DNA of 64,000 bases, from positions 1-64,000 of the forward strand of contig CAZVIH010000018.1 of the NCBI GenBank assembly GCA_964627755.1, read 5' to 3'. Position 1 is the first letter of the stretch; every line of letters starts with the position of its first letter. Both the position numbers and the translations under genes were made by a program. The stretch comes from B10-G9 sp964627755 (GTDB lineage: Bacteria > Chloroflexota > Anaerolineae > Anaerolineales > UBA11858). The notes beneath the pieces were generated by a model, which was given only the letters and a program-made list of their open reading frames with translations, had not been told where the DNA came from and did not search any database. Shown here in pieces: positions 27,074 to 35,346 of the stretch.

Positions 27074-28231
27074 ATGAACAAGCTAAAATCCCTATTTTTC
27101 CTTGATCCGGAAGTCACTTTTCTAAATCACGGATCTTTCGGGGCCACCCCCCGACCGGTATTGGAAAATTACCAGGACTGGCAGCGCCGCCTGGAAAATC
27201 AGCCGGTATTATACCTTGTCCGTGAAATCCAGGAGCATTTTCGCACTGCCAGAAAAGAATTGGCGTCCTATCTGAAAACTGATCCGGACAACCTGGTATT
27301 TGTTCCCAATGCCACTTTCGGAGTGAACGTGATCGCCAGGTCACTGGATTTTCAAACAGGAGATGAACTGCTTACCACCAACCACGAGTACGGCGCCTGT
27401 GATAATATCTGGGCTTTCCTGAGCCAGAAAAAGGGCTTGAAGGTCATTCAGCGGAAAATTCCCCTGCCCTTACCCTCAAAAGAGGAAATAATCGAGATAA
27501 TCTGGGAAGGAGTATCACAGAAAACCCGCCTGATCTTTCTCAGTCAGATCACATCCCCCACTGCAATCCGCCTGCCTGTGGAGGAAATCTGCCAGCGCGC
27601 CAGGGAAGCTGGCATCTTGATCCTGGTTGACGGAGCCCATGCTCCCGGGCAGCTGGACCTGAATCTTGGAAAATTGGAAGCGGATTTTTATACCGGGAAC
27701 TGCCATAAATGGCTGATGGCGCCCAAGGGATCAGGTTTTTTGCATATCCAGCCAAAACACCAGAGGGTAGTTGAGCCATTGGTGGTCAGTTGGGGATGGG
27801 GAGAAAATTGTCCCTATGATAATGATTCCAGACTGCAGGCCATCCTGGAATGGTGGGGAACCAAGGACCCAGCCGCTTATTTCAGCACACCGGCAGCGAT
27901 CATCTTTCAGGAAGAACATGGCTGGGACCAAGTCCGGAAAGAAAGCCAGGGATTATTAACCGAAGCCTTGAAGAAGATCGAGAGGCTGACCGGACTGCCA
28001 TCGATTTACGGGGAAAACGAGAATATCTTCGTCCAGATCGGCGCTGCGGAATGGCCAGCAGATTGGAAACCCAAGGAACTGCAGTCCTGGTTGTATGATA
28101 CTTATAAAATAGAAATACCCCTGATCCGCTGGGAAGACCGCTGGTTGATCCGGCCATCTGTCCAGGGGTATAACAGCCAGGAGGATCTGGATTTATTGGT
28201 TGAAGCATTGGGGAAGTATATTAGAAAATAA
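27074..28231 (+). CDS. Class V PLP-dependent aminotransferase family protein (isopenicillin N epimerase-like)
   Basis: PLP enzyme of the fold-type I, class V group. The opening LNHGSFGATPRPVL, the cofactor-binding VDGAHAPGQ (about 187-195) and the lysine in GNCHKWLMAPKGSGFL that should form the Schiff base are visible. The closest described relatives are isopenicillin N epimerase-like proteins and cysteine desulfurase-like enzymes. No CefD-type pathway is present, so the reaction is unknown. It is transcribed away from the APC-USP gene across a 186-base gap. Confidence 0.85.
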   Translation: MNKLKSLFFLDPEVTFLNHGSFGATPRPVLENYQDWQRRLENQPVLYLVREIQEHFRTARKELASYLKTDPDNLVFVPNATFGVNVIARSLDFQTGDELLTTNHEYGACDNIWAFLSQKKGLKVIQRKIPLPLPSKEEIIEIIWEGVSQKTRLIFLSQITSPTAIRLPVEEICQRAREAGILILVDGAHAPGQLDLNLGKLEADFYTGNCHKWLMAPKGSGFLHIQPKHQRVVEPLVVSWGWGENCPYDNDSRLQAILEWWGTKDPAAYFSTPAAIIFQEEHGWDQVRKESQGLLTEALKKIERLTGLPSIYGENENIFVQIGAAEWPADWKPKELQSWLYDTYKIEIPLIRWEDRWLIRPSVQGYNSQEDLDLLVEALGKYIRK

Positions 28232-28251
28232 TCAGTGATCTGTATTCAGAT

Positions 28252-28659
28252 TTACGGTAATTCGTACAATTCCACCAGCACACCGCCAGTGCTTTTAGGG
28301 TGGATAAATGCCAGTTGGCGACCGTCATCCATTTGGACGGGTTTTTCATCGATCAACCTGACTGCTTTTCCCTTTAATTCGGCCAGTTTGGTCCTGATAT
28401 CATCTGTTTCAATACAGATATGATGCAAACCTGGTCCGCGTTTTGCCAGGTATTTTGCCAGTCCAGAATCTTCCGTAGTGGGTTGTACCAGTTCAATTTC
28501 GCTTTCTCCCAACGGCAGAAAAGCGATCTTCACCGCCATACCGGAGATGGTCTCCACATGGTCAAGGGATAATCCCAACTGGTCCTGCCAAAAAGCCAGG
28601 GCCTGATCCAGGTCGGGAACTAAAACAGCAACATGGTCGAGGCGTTTAAGATCAGTCAT
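28252..28659 (-). CDS. mce: Methylmalonyl-CoA epimerase
   Basis: Interconverts (S)- and (R)-methylmalonyl-CoA in propionyl-CoA metabolism. The 135-residue VOC-fold protein opens with LDHVAVLVPDLDQAL (metal-binding His), has the central GPGLHHICIETDD and ends with GGVLVELYELP, giving the metal-ligand Glu. Length and motifs match the family. The methylmalonyl-CoA mutase gene lies 1 kb away on the same strand, with an opposite-strand corrinoid protein gene between them. Confidence 0.92.
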   Translation of the reverse strand: MTDLKRLDHVAVLVPDLDQALAFWQDQLGLSLDHVETISGMAVKIAFLPLGESEIELVQPTTEDSGLAKYLAKRGPGLHHICIETDDIRTKLAELKGKAVRLIDEKPVQMDDGRQLAFIHPKSTGGVLVELYELP

Positions 28660-28776
28660 ACGATAATTATAGTGCAGAAGATCACAGTTCGGTAAACCGG
28701 GGTGATAGAATATTCACCCACATCTAAAACCCGGTTATTACGTGGTAGTATATAAAAAAAATTACAAGGAAATAAA

Positions 28777-29421
28777 ATGGACCAGAGAATTCAAGCAGTA
28801 TATGAAGCAGTCATCAATGGCGCCATGGCTGATACAAGCGGCCTGGTACAGGATGCCTTGGATGCCGGTCATGACGCGAACTCCATACTCAAGGACGGTT
28901 TGATCGCGGCTATGGGCGAGATCGGCCATAAATTTGAAATCGGCGAAGCTTATGTTCCAGAGATGTTAATCTCTGCCAAATCCATGAAATTCGGTCTGGA
29001 GTTATTACGCCCCCATCTAGTTGCAGCTGATGTCCAGCCCATCGGCCGGGTGGTTATCGGCACCATCAAGGGCGATTTGCATGATATTGGCAAAAATTTG
29101 GTTGGTATGATGATGGAAGGGGCTGGGTTTGAAGTGATCGATCTAGGTGTGGATGTCAAACCTGAAGAGCTGATCGATGCCATAAACAAACACAAACCCA
29201 ATATTGTGGCCATGTCTGCCCTGCTCACCACCACTATGGGCAATATGAAAACCGCCATCACAATGATGGAGGAAGCCGGGGTCAAGGATAATCTAAAAGT
29301 GATGGTCGGAGGAGCAGCCGTAACCCAGGATTACGCTACTGAAATCGGTGCAGATGGTTTCAGCGTCGATGCCAGTCAGGCTGCAAGTTTAGCAAAAAAA
29401 AAGTATTGTAAGGACGTAAAA
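28777..29421 (+). CDS. Corrinoid (cobalamin-binding) methyltransferase protein, 3' end unclear
   Basis: Carries a methyl group on cobalamin between a substrate methyltransferase and an acceptor methyltransferase. The N-terminal cap helices (about 5-90) and the B12 motif DLHDIGKN (about 103-110) with MSALLTTTMG are typical of MtbC/MtaC-like proteins. The uninterrupted reading frame runs to 29472 and passes through a strong terminator hairpin, which is unlikely to be native. A run of nine A at 29394-29402 precedes it. A one-base shift in either direction gives a stop within about 20 bases and a family-like end. The end given here is therefore an estimate. No partner methyltransferase gene lies in the window. 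Confidence 0.82.
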
Positions 29422-29455
29422 CCTCCGAGAATTGAACTAACTCGGAGGTTTTTTT
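29418..29455 (+). terminator. Terminator after the corrinoid protein gene
   Basis: The stem AAACCTCCGAG / CTCGGAGGTTT with an 11-base loop is followed by a T-run. It lies inside the uncorrected reading frame of the corrinoid protein. Confidence 0.85.
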
Positions 29456-29620
29456 ATCTAATCTTGAAATAGCTCAAACAAGGCAGCTGTTCCAATTTTT
29501 CTCCCCAATCCATCTACCAACGTCTATCCCGATACTTACATTCTGACGTCAGTTCCCGGTCGTCGATCAATTTTCCAGGCAATCTCCCCGAAAAAGGTGT
29601 GACAAGTTGCAGGAAAAAGT

Positions 29621-31273
29621 CTAGAACCAGCCTGTCGGGCGGTATTCCCCCCAAACTTCTCTCAAGGCACCGGTGATCTCCCCCAGGGTGAGGTCACCCT
29701 CCACACATTCAATCAGCAGCGGCATCAAATTATCTGTGCTGTCCGCGGCCAATTTCAACTGGTTTGTTAACTTGTCTACTTTATTTTGATCTCTTGTCTG
29801 GCGCAGTTTCGCCAGGCGTTGCTTCTGAGCTTTTTCCAGTGCCGGGTCTACAGAAAGCAGGTCCAAAGATAACTCCTCATCCATCTGGTAGATATTCACA
29901 CCCACCTGATGGGATTCTCCGCTTTCCAAATCACGCAGTTGACGGTAAGCAGCATCAAGGATCTCTCCCTGGATATAGCCGTTTTCAATGGCGGCCAGCG
30001 CTCCGCCCTGGCGGTCGATTTCAGCAATATATGCTTTAGCCCGTGTTTCTATCTCATCTGTTAGCTCCTCAACCAGGTAGGATCCACCTAAAGGATCAAT
30101 GCTATTAGCTACCCCGGATTCCTCGGCCAGGATCTGCTGAGTGCGTAAAGCGATTTGAACCGCTTCCTGTGTGGGAAGACTGAGAGCTTCATCCATGCTG
30201 TTAGTATGCAGAGATTGAGTTCCACCCAAAACGGCAGCCAGGGCCTGCAGAGCAACCCTGACTACGTTATTATGAGGCTGCTGAGCAGTGAGAGTTGATC
30301 CGGCAGTCTGCGTATGGAAACGTAATTTTAATGCATCTGAATGGGTGGCGCCAAAACGTTCTTGCATGATCGAGGCCCACAGGCGTCGGGCGGACCGGAA
30401 CTTTGCGATCTCTTCCAGGAAATCGTTGTGGGCGTTGAAGAAGAAAGACAATCGCCGTCCAAAGTAATCCACATCCAGTCCAGCATTTAGGGCTGCTTCC
30501 ACATAAGCGATCCCGTTTGCCAGTGTAAAAGCCACTTCCTGAACCGCCGTGGAACCGGCTTCACGGATGTGATAACCAGAGATGCTGATGGTATTCCATT
30601 TGGGAACTTCTGACTGACAGTACTGGAACAGGTCCGTGATCAGCCTCATTGAGGGTTTTGGTGGAAAGATATAAGTGCCGCGGGCGATATACTCCTTAAG
30701 GATGTCATTCTGAACCGTACCCCGCAGGGATCTGGGCTCAACACCGCCCTTCTTGGCCACAGCAATGTACATTGCCAGCAAGATGGCTGCCGGGGCGTTA
30801 ATGGTCATACTGGTGGATACTTTAGCGAGTGGGATGTCCTTAAAGAGTGTTTCCATATCTCCCAAGGAAGATATGGGCACACCAACTTTTCCTACCTCAC
30901 CGGCAGCCAGGGGGTGATCGGAATCATAACCAATCTGGGTTGGCAGATCAAAAGCCACTGAAAGCCCGGTTTGCCCTTGTTCAAGGAGGTAGCGGTAGCG
31001 CCGGTTGGACTCCTCTGCGCTGGCAAAACCGGCATACTGGCGCATAGTCCATAAGCGCCCGCGGTGCATTGAAGGATAAACCCCTCTCGTATATGGTTTT
31101 TCACCCGGGAAACCCAAACGCTCCTGGTAGGAAACAGTCTCATCCGGCAGAGATACACGCGGAAGCGGGATTCCGGAACCAGTGGCAAAATCCGATTTCC
31201 GCTCCGGTAATTTATCAAGAGCAGGTTTTAGGATCTCTTCTTGCCACTTATTGTGCTGATTTTTGTTTTTCAT
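29621..31273 (-). CDS. Methylmalonyl-CoA mutase catalytic (large N-terminal) subunit
   Basis: Adenosylcobalamin-dependent isomerase domain converting (R)-methylmalonyl-CoA to succinyl-CoA. The 550 residues cover the TIM-barrel substrate domain only, including TMRQYAGFASAEESNRRY, LSVAFDLPTQIGYDSDHP and TNSMDEALSLPTQEAV. The roughly 130-residue B12-binding domain of the fused enzyme is missing, so a separate small subunit is needed. The nearby corrinoid protein is of the methyltransferase type and is not a clear match for that role. With mce it indicates propionyl-CoA, odd-chain or branched amino acid catabolism. A relative such as isobutyryl-CoA mutase cannot be fully excluded. Confidence 0.9.
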   Translation of the reverse strand: MKNKNQHNKWQEEILKPALDKLPERKSDFATGSGIPLPRVSLPDETVSYQERLGFPGEKPYTRGVYPSMHRGRLWTMRQYAGFASAEESNRRYRYLLEQGQTGLSVAFDLPTQIGYDSDHPLAAGEVGKVGVPISSLGDMETLFKDIPLAKVSTSMTINAPAAILLAMYIAVAKKGGVEPRSLRGTVQNDILKEYIARGTYIFPPKPSMRLITDLFQYCQSEVPKWNTISISGYHIREAGSTAVQEVAFTLANGIAYVEAALNAGLDVDYFGRRLSFFFNAHNDFLEEIAKFRSARRLWASIMQERFGATHSDALKLRFHTQTAGSTLTAQQPHNNVVRVALQALAAVLGGTQSLHTNSMDEALSLPTQEAVQIALRTQQILAEESGVANSIDPLGGSYLVEELTDEIETRAKAYIAEIDRQGGALAAIENGYIQGEILDAAYRQLRDLESGESHQVGVNIYQMDEELSLDLLSVDPALEKAQKQRLAKLRQTRDQNKVDKLTNQLKLAADSTDNLMPLLIECVEGDLTLGEITGALREVWGEYRPTGWF

Positions 31274-31302
31274 AACTATAATGATGAGTATACCTTAACA
31301 TG

Positions 31303-31343
31303 ATGGGGTCCGAGTCCTTTCAAAAAGACTCAGTCCCTTGATT
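31303..31343. repeat. GGGACTGAGTCC-family palindrome (copy C) in a divergent promoter region
   Basis: GGGGTCCGAGTCCTTT pairs with AAAGACTCAGTCCC across a short loop, matching the palindromes at 6613 and 24461. Here it lies between the starts of two divergent genes, a position where a terminator is not expected. Confidence 0.6.
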
Positions 31344-31423
31344 TTATAATCCTCTTATCAAACTCAAATTTCCAGAGGATATAATAAAATTAGCAATATT
31401 GATTTGTTTACAAAGGAAAATCT

Positions 31424-31849
31424 ATGGAAACTAAAACCAAAGAAGTGAAACTGGAATGGCTGCGGTCGCGTATGTTTGTAGGCACCGATCACCTGGGGAA
31501 TTCTATCGCAATCGGATACCAGAAGGAAGAAGAGCCATTTGCCCAGGGCATCAACCCCTCAGATATGTTATTGCTGGCTGCCGCTTCTTGCTCCGCCTAT
31601 GACGTAGTCCAGATCCTTGAAAAAGGGAAACAGCCCCTGGAGGATTTTAAAGTAGATGTCACAGCAGAACAGAGTCAGGAACAGCCCTATCCCTACCTCT
31701 CCCTCCATTTTAATTACCGGATCTGGGGAAACGTTCCAGCTGAAAAGATCCAGCGGGCAATGCAGCTCTCAGAGGATAAATACTGCTCTGTATTGGCAAC
31801 TCTCAAACCAGGATTGACATTTACCAGTGAATTCACCCTCGAAAACTGA
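31424..31849 (+). CDS. OsmC/Ohr family protein
   Basis: Likely thiol peroxidase of the OsmC fold, detoxifying organic hydroperoxides. The 141 residues contain the two family cysteines, in AAASCSAYDV (about residue 57) and EDKYCSVLA (about 123). AAAGGA precedes the ATG. The following DUF309 gene overlaps its 3' end by 23 bases. It belongs to the broad OsmC group rather than clearly to Ohr, so the substrate range is open. Confidence 0.88.
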   Translation: METKTKEVKLEWLRSRMFVGTDHLGNSIAIGYQKEEEPFAQGINPSDMLLLAAASCSAYDVVQILEKGKQPLEDFKVDVTAEQSQEQPYPYLSLHFNYRIWGNVPAEKIQRAMQLSEDKYCSVLATLKPGLTFTSEFTLEN

Positions 31850-32216
31850 TCCCCTGCATCCGGAAGCCCGGAAAGGAATTGAGTTATTTGATCAGGGGGA
31901 GTTTTATAAAGCCCATGATTCGCTCGAGCTGGCCTGGATGAATACCAGATCACCAGATCGGAATATGTATCAGGGCATCCTGCAGATTGGGCTGGCCTAT
32001 TACCAGATCTCCCGTAGCAACTATCGCGGAGCTATTAAGATGTTTATTAGAGGCCAGCGCAACCTGAAACCGCTGGGTGATACGTTGTTGGGAGTGGATT
32101 TAAACAAACTTCGTGAAGATGCCCGGGCTGTGGAAAAAGCTGTCCGGCACCTGGGTCCAGGTCATCTTGACGAACTGGATAAAAGGATAATAAAACCAAT
32201 CCCAAAAACCGGATAA
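31827..32216 (+). CDS. DUF309 family protein
   Basis: Small helical protein of unknown function. The core HPEARKGIELFDQGEFYKAHDSLELAWM followed by YQGILQIGLAYYQISRSNYRGA is characteristic of DUF309, whose members carry the conserved E/H-rich first helices. The 129-residue length is typical. It probably starts at GTG 31827, overlapping the end of the OsmC gene by 23 bases, which points to coupled translation. Confidence 0.82.
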   Translation: MNSPSKTDPLHPEARKGIELFDQGEFYKAHDSLELAWMNTRSPDRNMYQGILQIGLAYYQISRSNYRGAIKMFIRGQRNLKPLGDTLLGVDLNKLREDARAVEKAVRHLGPGHLDELDKRIIKPIPKTG

Positions 32217-32483
32217 ATCCTCTGGACCAGAGTTGCTGTAGTATAGGCATACAATACTATGACAGATTTGAGCCTGGAGGTATCACCTTTGATAGATATT
32301 ATTGTTTAACATATAAGGAAATTCCTGTTAAAATCAGCTCTTCTCAGTTTTGTCAGCATTCTTTAAAATCCAACAATATCTCAATCTTCTTGTTACAATC
32401 ATCTCAAGACATTCAGGATATACAAGTTACAGGAAGTCGGGTCAGACGATCCTGATTGCGGCTCAATTTCCGCATTTTGGACT

Positions 32484-33698
32484 ATGAACATACAAAAATC
32501 ACTTCCAGATCTAAAAAAGATCGGATTTTTCAGAGAACTTCCAGCCAAACGGCAGGATTTTCTGGTTTCAAAACTAAAAAGGCAGGAATTCCTATCCGGT
32601 GATGAAATTATCCGGGCGGGTAGATCAGGACAGTTTCTTGGGATTATTGAAAGCGGTGAGGTAAGGCTAAAAAACGGGACTGACCGATCCCTTTCCGCAG
32701 GCTCCGGTCAAGTTATTGGAAGTGAAATGCTTCTAAAAGGAAATCCTAGTAACTTCACTATCACAGCTCAAACTGATACGGTTATCTGGGTCCTGAATCG
32801 CTCAGATTGGCAAGCTCCCAGTCCCCCAAGGCCGAAATATCATCCAATACTCCAAATAAAAAAATCGGTGTCGATAACACTGGTCATCACATTAGTATTG
32901 GCTATAACACTATTCACTCTGGGCCCAACCCTGCTTGAAAAAGCCAATAACACCCTTCCTGACCGGCTGGTTGAGAAAGGACACGTCGACCAGGCAGAGG
33001 ATTATCTTCGTTTTGCTGTGCGTCTTCAGCCAAAATCGGCCCGGCTGTATGGCCTGCTGGGAGATATCCTGGTTTTGCAGGGGAAAGATCAGGAAGCAAT
33101 CGAGGTCTATGAACAGGCCCTTGTTCTTGATGAATATCTACCCTGGATCCACAACAATCTGGGAGTTGTGTTTTTAGAAAATGATCAAGCCGACCTGGCG
33201 ATTGAGCATTTTAAATCTGCCATCGAGTTGAATCCATTGCAAACAATCAGTTATAGAAATCTGGGAACTGCATATTATATCCAGGAAAAATGGGAAAATG
33301 CTGCCTCAACCTTCCAGAAAGCCCTCGAATTAGACTTTACTCTCTCGGATGCAAAAGCTACCTGGGCCGGTTTGATACTTAATGAACGCCGGTTAGTTGA
33401 AGCTCGGCTGGTATGGGAAGATGTGCTGCAGTCAAATCCCAGGCACGCGCTTGCTCTGCAAGGATTGGGAGTAATCAGCCTGCTGGAAGAGAACCCGGGA
33501 GTGGCAATGATATATTTTGATGCGGCTCAGTACTTGGATCCGGGTGATATTGCTACGCATTTATATATCGGAATGGCTCTAGAAGCCCTGGACAGGTTGT
33601 CAGAAGCAGCTGCTGAATATCAATACGTGATAGAGATGGGTTCAGATCCAGACCTGATCAGCCTGGCGGATACACTGCTGGAAGTAGTCCTGGAATAA
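32484..33698 (+). CDS. Membrane protein with N-terminal cyclic-nucleotide-binding-like domain and TPR repeats
   Basis: Residues about 8-112 look like a cNMP-binding/CRP-type beta roll (FFRELPAKRQDFLVSKLKRQEFLSGDEII, then GIIESGEVRL and GSEMLLKG). A single membrane helix follows (about 132-152). The rest is a TPR array of about six repeats (DQAEDYLRFAVRLQP, DLAIEHFKSAIELNP, ENAASTFQKALELD). No DNA-binding HTH is attached, so it is not a CRP-type transcription factor. The layout suggests a cytoplasmic sensor linked through the membrane to an external scaffold. The canonical phosphate-binding RxS segment is not obvious, so nucleotide binding is uncertain. Confidence 0.75.
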   Translation: MNIQKSLPDLKKIGFFRELPAKRQDFLVSKLKRQEFLSGDEIIRAGRSGQFLGIIESGEVRLKNGTDRSLSAGSGQVIGSEMLLKGNPSNFTITAQTDTVIWVLNRSDWQAPSPPRPKYHPILQIKKSVSITLVITLVLAITLFTLGPTLLEKANNTLPDRLVEKGHVDQAEDYLRFAVRLQPKSARLYGLLGDILVLQGKDQEAIEVYEQALVLDEYLPWIHNNLGVVFLENDQADLAIEHFKSAIELNPLQTISYRNLGTAYYIQEKWENAASTFQKALELDFTLSDAKATWAGLILNERRLVEARLVWEDVLQSNPRHALALQGLGVISLLEENPGVAMIYFDAAQYLDPGDIATHLYIGMALEALDRLSEAAAEYQYVIEMGSDPDLISLADTLLEVVLE

Positions 33699-33729
33699 AA
33701 CTGCTCCGAAGGATAGTGGAAAATTTCAC

Positions 33730-33757
33730 CTAACATCAATGTTTAGTGTTTTTTTAG
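33730..33757 (+). terminator. Weak terminator after the cNMP-like/TPR gene
   Basis: The short stem CTAACA / TGTTTAG is followed by a run of seven T. Confidence 0.4.
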
Positions 33758-33805
33758 GAAAATATGGATATAATCCTTAAAGATGAACCACAAGGAGAGT
33801 GCAGG

Positions 33806-34246
33806 ATGAAAAAGTTGCGAAATATCCTACTTATAGCTATTTTTGCAGTCATGGTTGTCGGTCTGGTTCCCTCAGCAGTTGATGCCGCCGGCACATTTTA
33901 CTGCAGCACTAGCGTCACTGCTGGTGGCACAGGCACGCTGGATGACCCCTGGGCCTGCAGTGATGATACCCAATTGGAGAGCGTGATCAATGACCAGATT
34001 TGTGATATTTACAGCGGTGGAGATCTTTACCAGCTCTTCCCAAGTTCTTACCGCTATCATGTCATCACCTGGTACAGCGCTACTGACTGCCGGGTCACAG
34101 CCAGCTATGACTATGCAGGTTACCCGCCCTATACAGGAGTTAATATAGCTACTCCCTACATTATTGGCGCTGTAGCACTGGTCGGAGCAGGTTTGGTTGC
34201 CGCGGGATACGTCCTTATCCGCCGCCGAAAACAGGTAGCTGCTTAA
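33806..34246 (+). CDS. Small secreted protein with probable sortase sorting signal
   Basis: The start is the ATG at 33806 because AAGGAG lies 8 bases upstream; an earlier ATG has no such site. The 146 residues have a clean signal peptide ending near VDAA, a cysteine-containing mature part with no family match, and a C-terminal cell-wall sorting pattern. This is PPYTG, then a hydrophobic stretch of about 20 residues, then RRRKQVAA. It is an LPxTG-like tripartite signal with Pro in the first position. A sortase gene follows immediately, so this is probably its substrate. The function of the mature domain is unknown. Confidence 0.7.
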   Translation: MKKLRNILLIAIFAVMVVGLVPSAVDAAGTFYCSTSVTAGGTGTLDDPWACSDDTQLESVINDQICDIYSGGDLYQLFPSSYRYHVITWYSATDCRVTASYDYAGYPPYTGVNIATPYIIGAVALVGAGLVAAGYVLIRRRKQVAA

Positions 34247-34254
34247 TTATTTAT

Positions 34255-34297
34255 AACTGCCTGCGCTGCGAACCTGAACTGCCGCAGGCAGTTGTTT
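34255..34297 (+). terminator. Hairpin between the sortase substrate and sortase genes
   Basis: A perfect 11-bp stem, AACTGCCTGCG / CGCAGGCAGTT, is followed by GTTTCTC. The T-tract is short, so it may attenuate rather than stop transcription, giving more substrate than sortase. Confidence 0.55.
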
Positions 34298-34382
34298 CTC
34301 TTCGCTTAATTATGGTCACCCTGATTGGGAGTCTGTCGTCATTAAGATAAACCCAATCAGTGATCATGATTTAAGGAATCCA

Positions 34383-35150
34383 TTGCCTAGAATTCCCTGG
34401 CGCCGTTGGTTGCCCAATCTCCTTTTTATATCTGGTAGTTTATTGCTGCTTTGGGCGGCGCTGCTCAGCCTCAAACTGGTCCTGTCGTTCTCCCAACTGG
34501 ATTCAGGGAATTATCTGCTCACAACCTATAAGATCAGCCTCCCCCTGCCCCAACTTTCTTCCATCCGAACCCCCGAAGCCACGCCAGATGATGTTTTTTT
34601 CTCCCTGGTTCACAACCCTTACACACCCACTCCAACCCCAACTCCTACACCAACTCCCACTCCAATCCCGGCTGGCCCTGTGATCCGGGTGGTGATCCCC
34701 AGTATTAATGTGGATAGGGCGGTCGTCCCACTTAGACAATACCGGGACAACAGCGGTCAGGTACAGTACGACACCGACTCTCTCTTTGCCACCGGCAGCC
34801 GCCTGGACCTGGTTGGTCGTACACTTACCTCAGGAGACCCTGGAGGAGGAGGAAACATAGTCCTGGTAGGGCACAACTACAATCGAGGCTGGTATGCATG
34901 GGAAGGTGTTTTTGTCAATCTGGACCAACTGAAGCCAGGTGATAAGATAGTCTTATATACTGAAAGCGGAGGCAAATATAAATACTATGTCACAAAAGTC
35001 GTTGAGGTACCTTACCTCTATAAAACAGCCGCTGAATTGAACAAACATCTCAATTATTTAGGGCCAACTCATAATGAAAGGGTAACCATGGTTACCTGCG
35101 GAGGGCCCTTCGGAGTCTGGTCTGCCCGGATCTATGTGGTGGCTAAGTAA
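34383..35150 (+). CDS. Sortase family transpeptidase
   Basis: Membrane-bound cysteine transpeptidase that attaches proteins carrying a C-terminal sorting signal. The N-terminal membrane helix (about 13-35) is followed by a PT-repeat stalk (about 80-95). The catalytic domain (about 100-255) has His164 in VGHNYNRG, Cys239 in MVTCGG and Arg249 in SARIYV, the full catalytic triad. It starts at TTG with AAGGA upstream. The gene for its likely substrate lies 136 bases upstream. Subclass is uncertain; the threonine-proline stalk and single-substrate pairing resemble dedicated sortases of the D/E/F groups. Confidence 0.88.
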   Translation: MPRIPWRRWLPNLLFISGSLLLLWAALLSLKLVLSFSQLDSGNYLLTTYKISLPLPQLSSIRTPEATPDDVFFSLVHNPYTPTPTPTPTPTPTPIPAGPVIRVVIPSINVDRAVVPLRQYRDNSGQVQYDTDSLFATGSRLDLVGRTLTSGDPGGGGNIVLVGHNYNRGWYAWEGVFVNLDQLKPGDKIVLYTESGGKYKYYVTKVVEVPYLYKTAAELNKHLNYLGPTHNERVTMVTCGGPFGVWSARIYVVAK

Positions 35151-35279
35151 TGACTTAAAAAGGTCGAAAATGTGAGATGGGGGTGATCAGAAGGGATCAG
35201 TGAATGGGAATCCAGATAATTATCAACTACCTTACTTCACGAGATTGTTAACAGATTGATACGTTCCGGGATCATTTTT

Positions 35280-35309
35280 TTGACTATAATTAAAAAATAA
35301 CTCTGTAAT
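35280..35309 (+). promoter_or_regulatory. Putative promoter for the HEAT/Yip1 protein gene
   Basis: TTGACT (35280-35285) and TGTAAT (35304-35309) are separated by 18 bases, about 40 bases before the start codon. Confidence 0.4.
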
Positions 35310-35346
35310 TATGGGAAATTAGTATTGAGATTTGTTGGAGTGGATC

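Noticed and set aside
28777..29421. Considered as the missing B12-binding subunit of methylmalonyl-CoA mutase
   Set aside because: It has the N-terminal cap domain of methyltransferase corrinoid proteins and lies on the opposite strand, unlike mutase small subunits.
29473..29620. Possible cobalamin riboswitch near the B12-dependent genes
   Set aside because: No B12-box or conserved core could be found here or upstream of the mutase or corrinoid genes.
32217..32483. 267-base gap before the cNMP-like/TPR gene, checked for small RNA or ORF
   Set aside because: No hairpin with T-run, conserved motif or plausible coding frame was visible.
34620..34672. CCAACTCCTACA-type tandem repeat, considered as a microsatellite or CRISPR-like unit
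   Set aside because: It encodes the in-frame Thr-Pro stalk of the sortase; there are no spacers.
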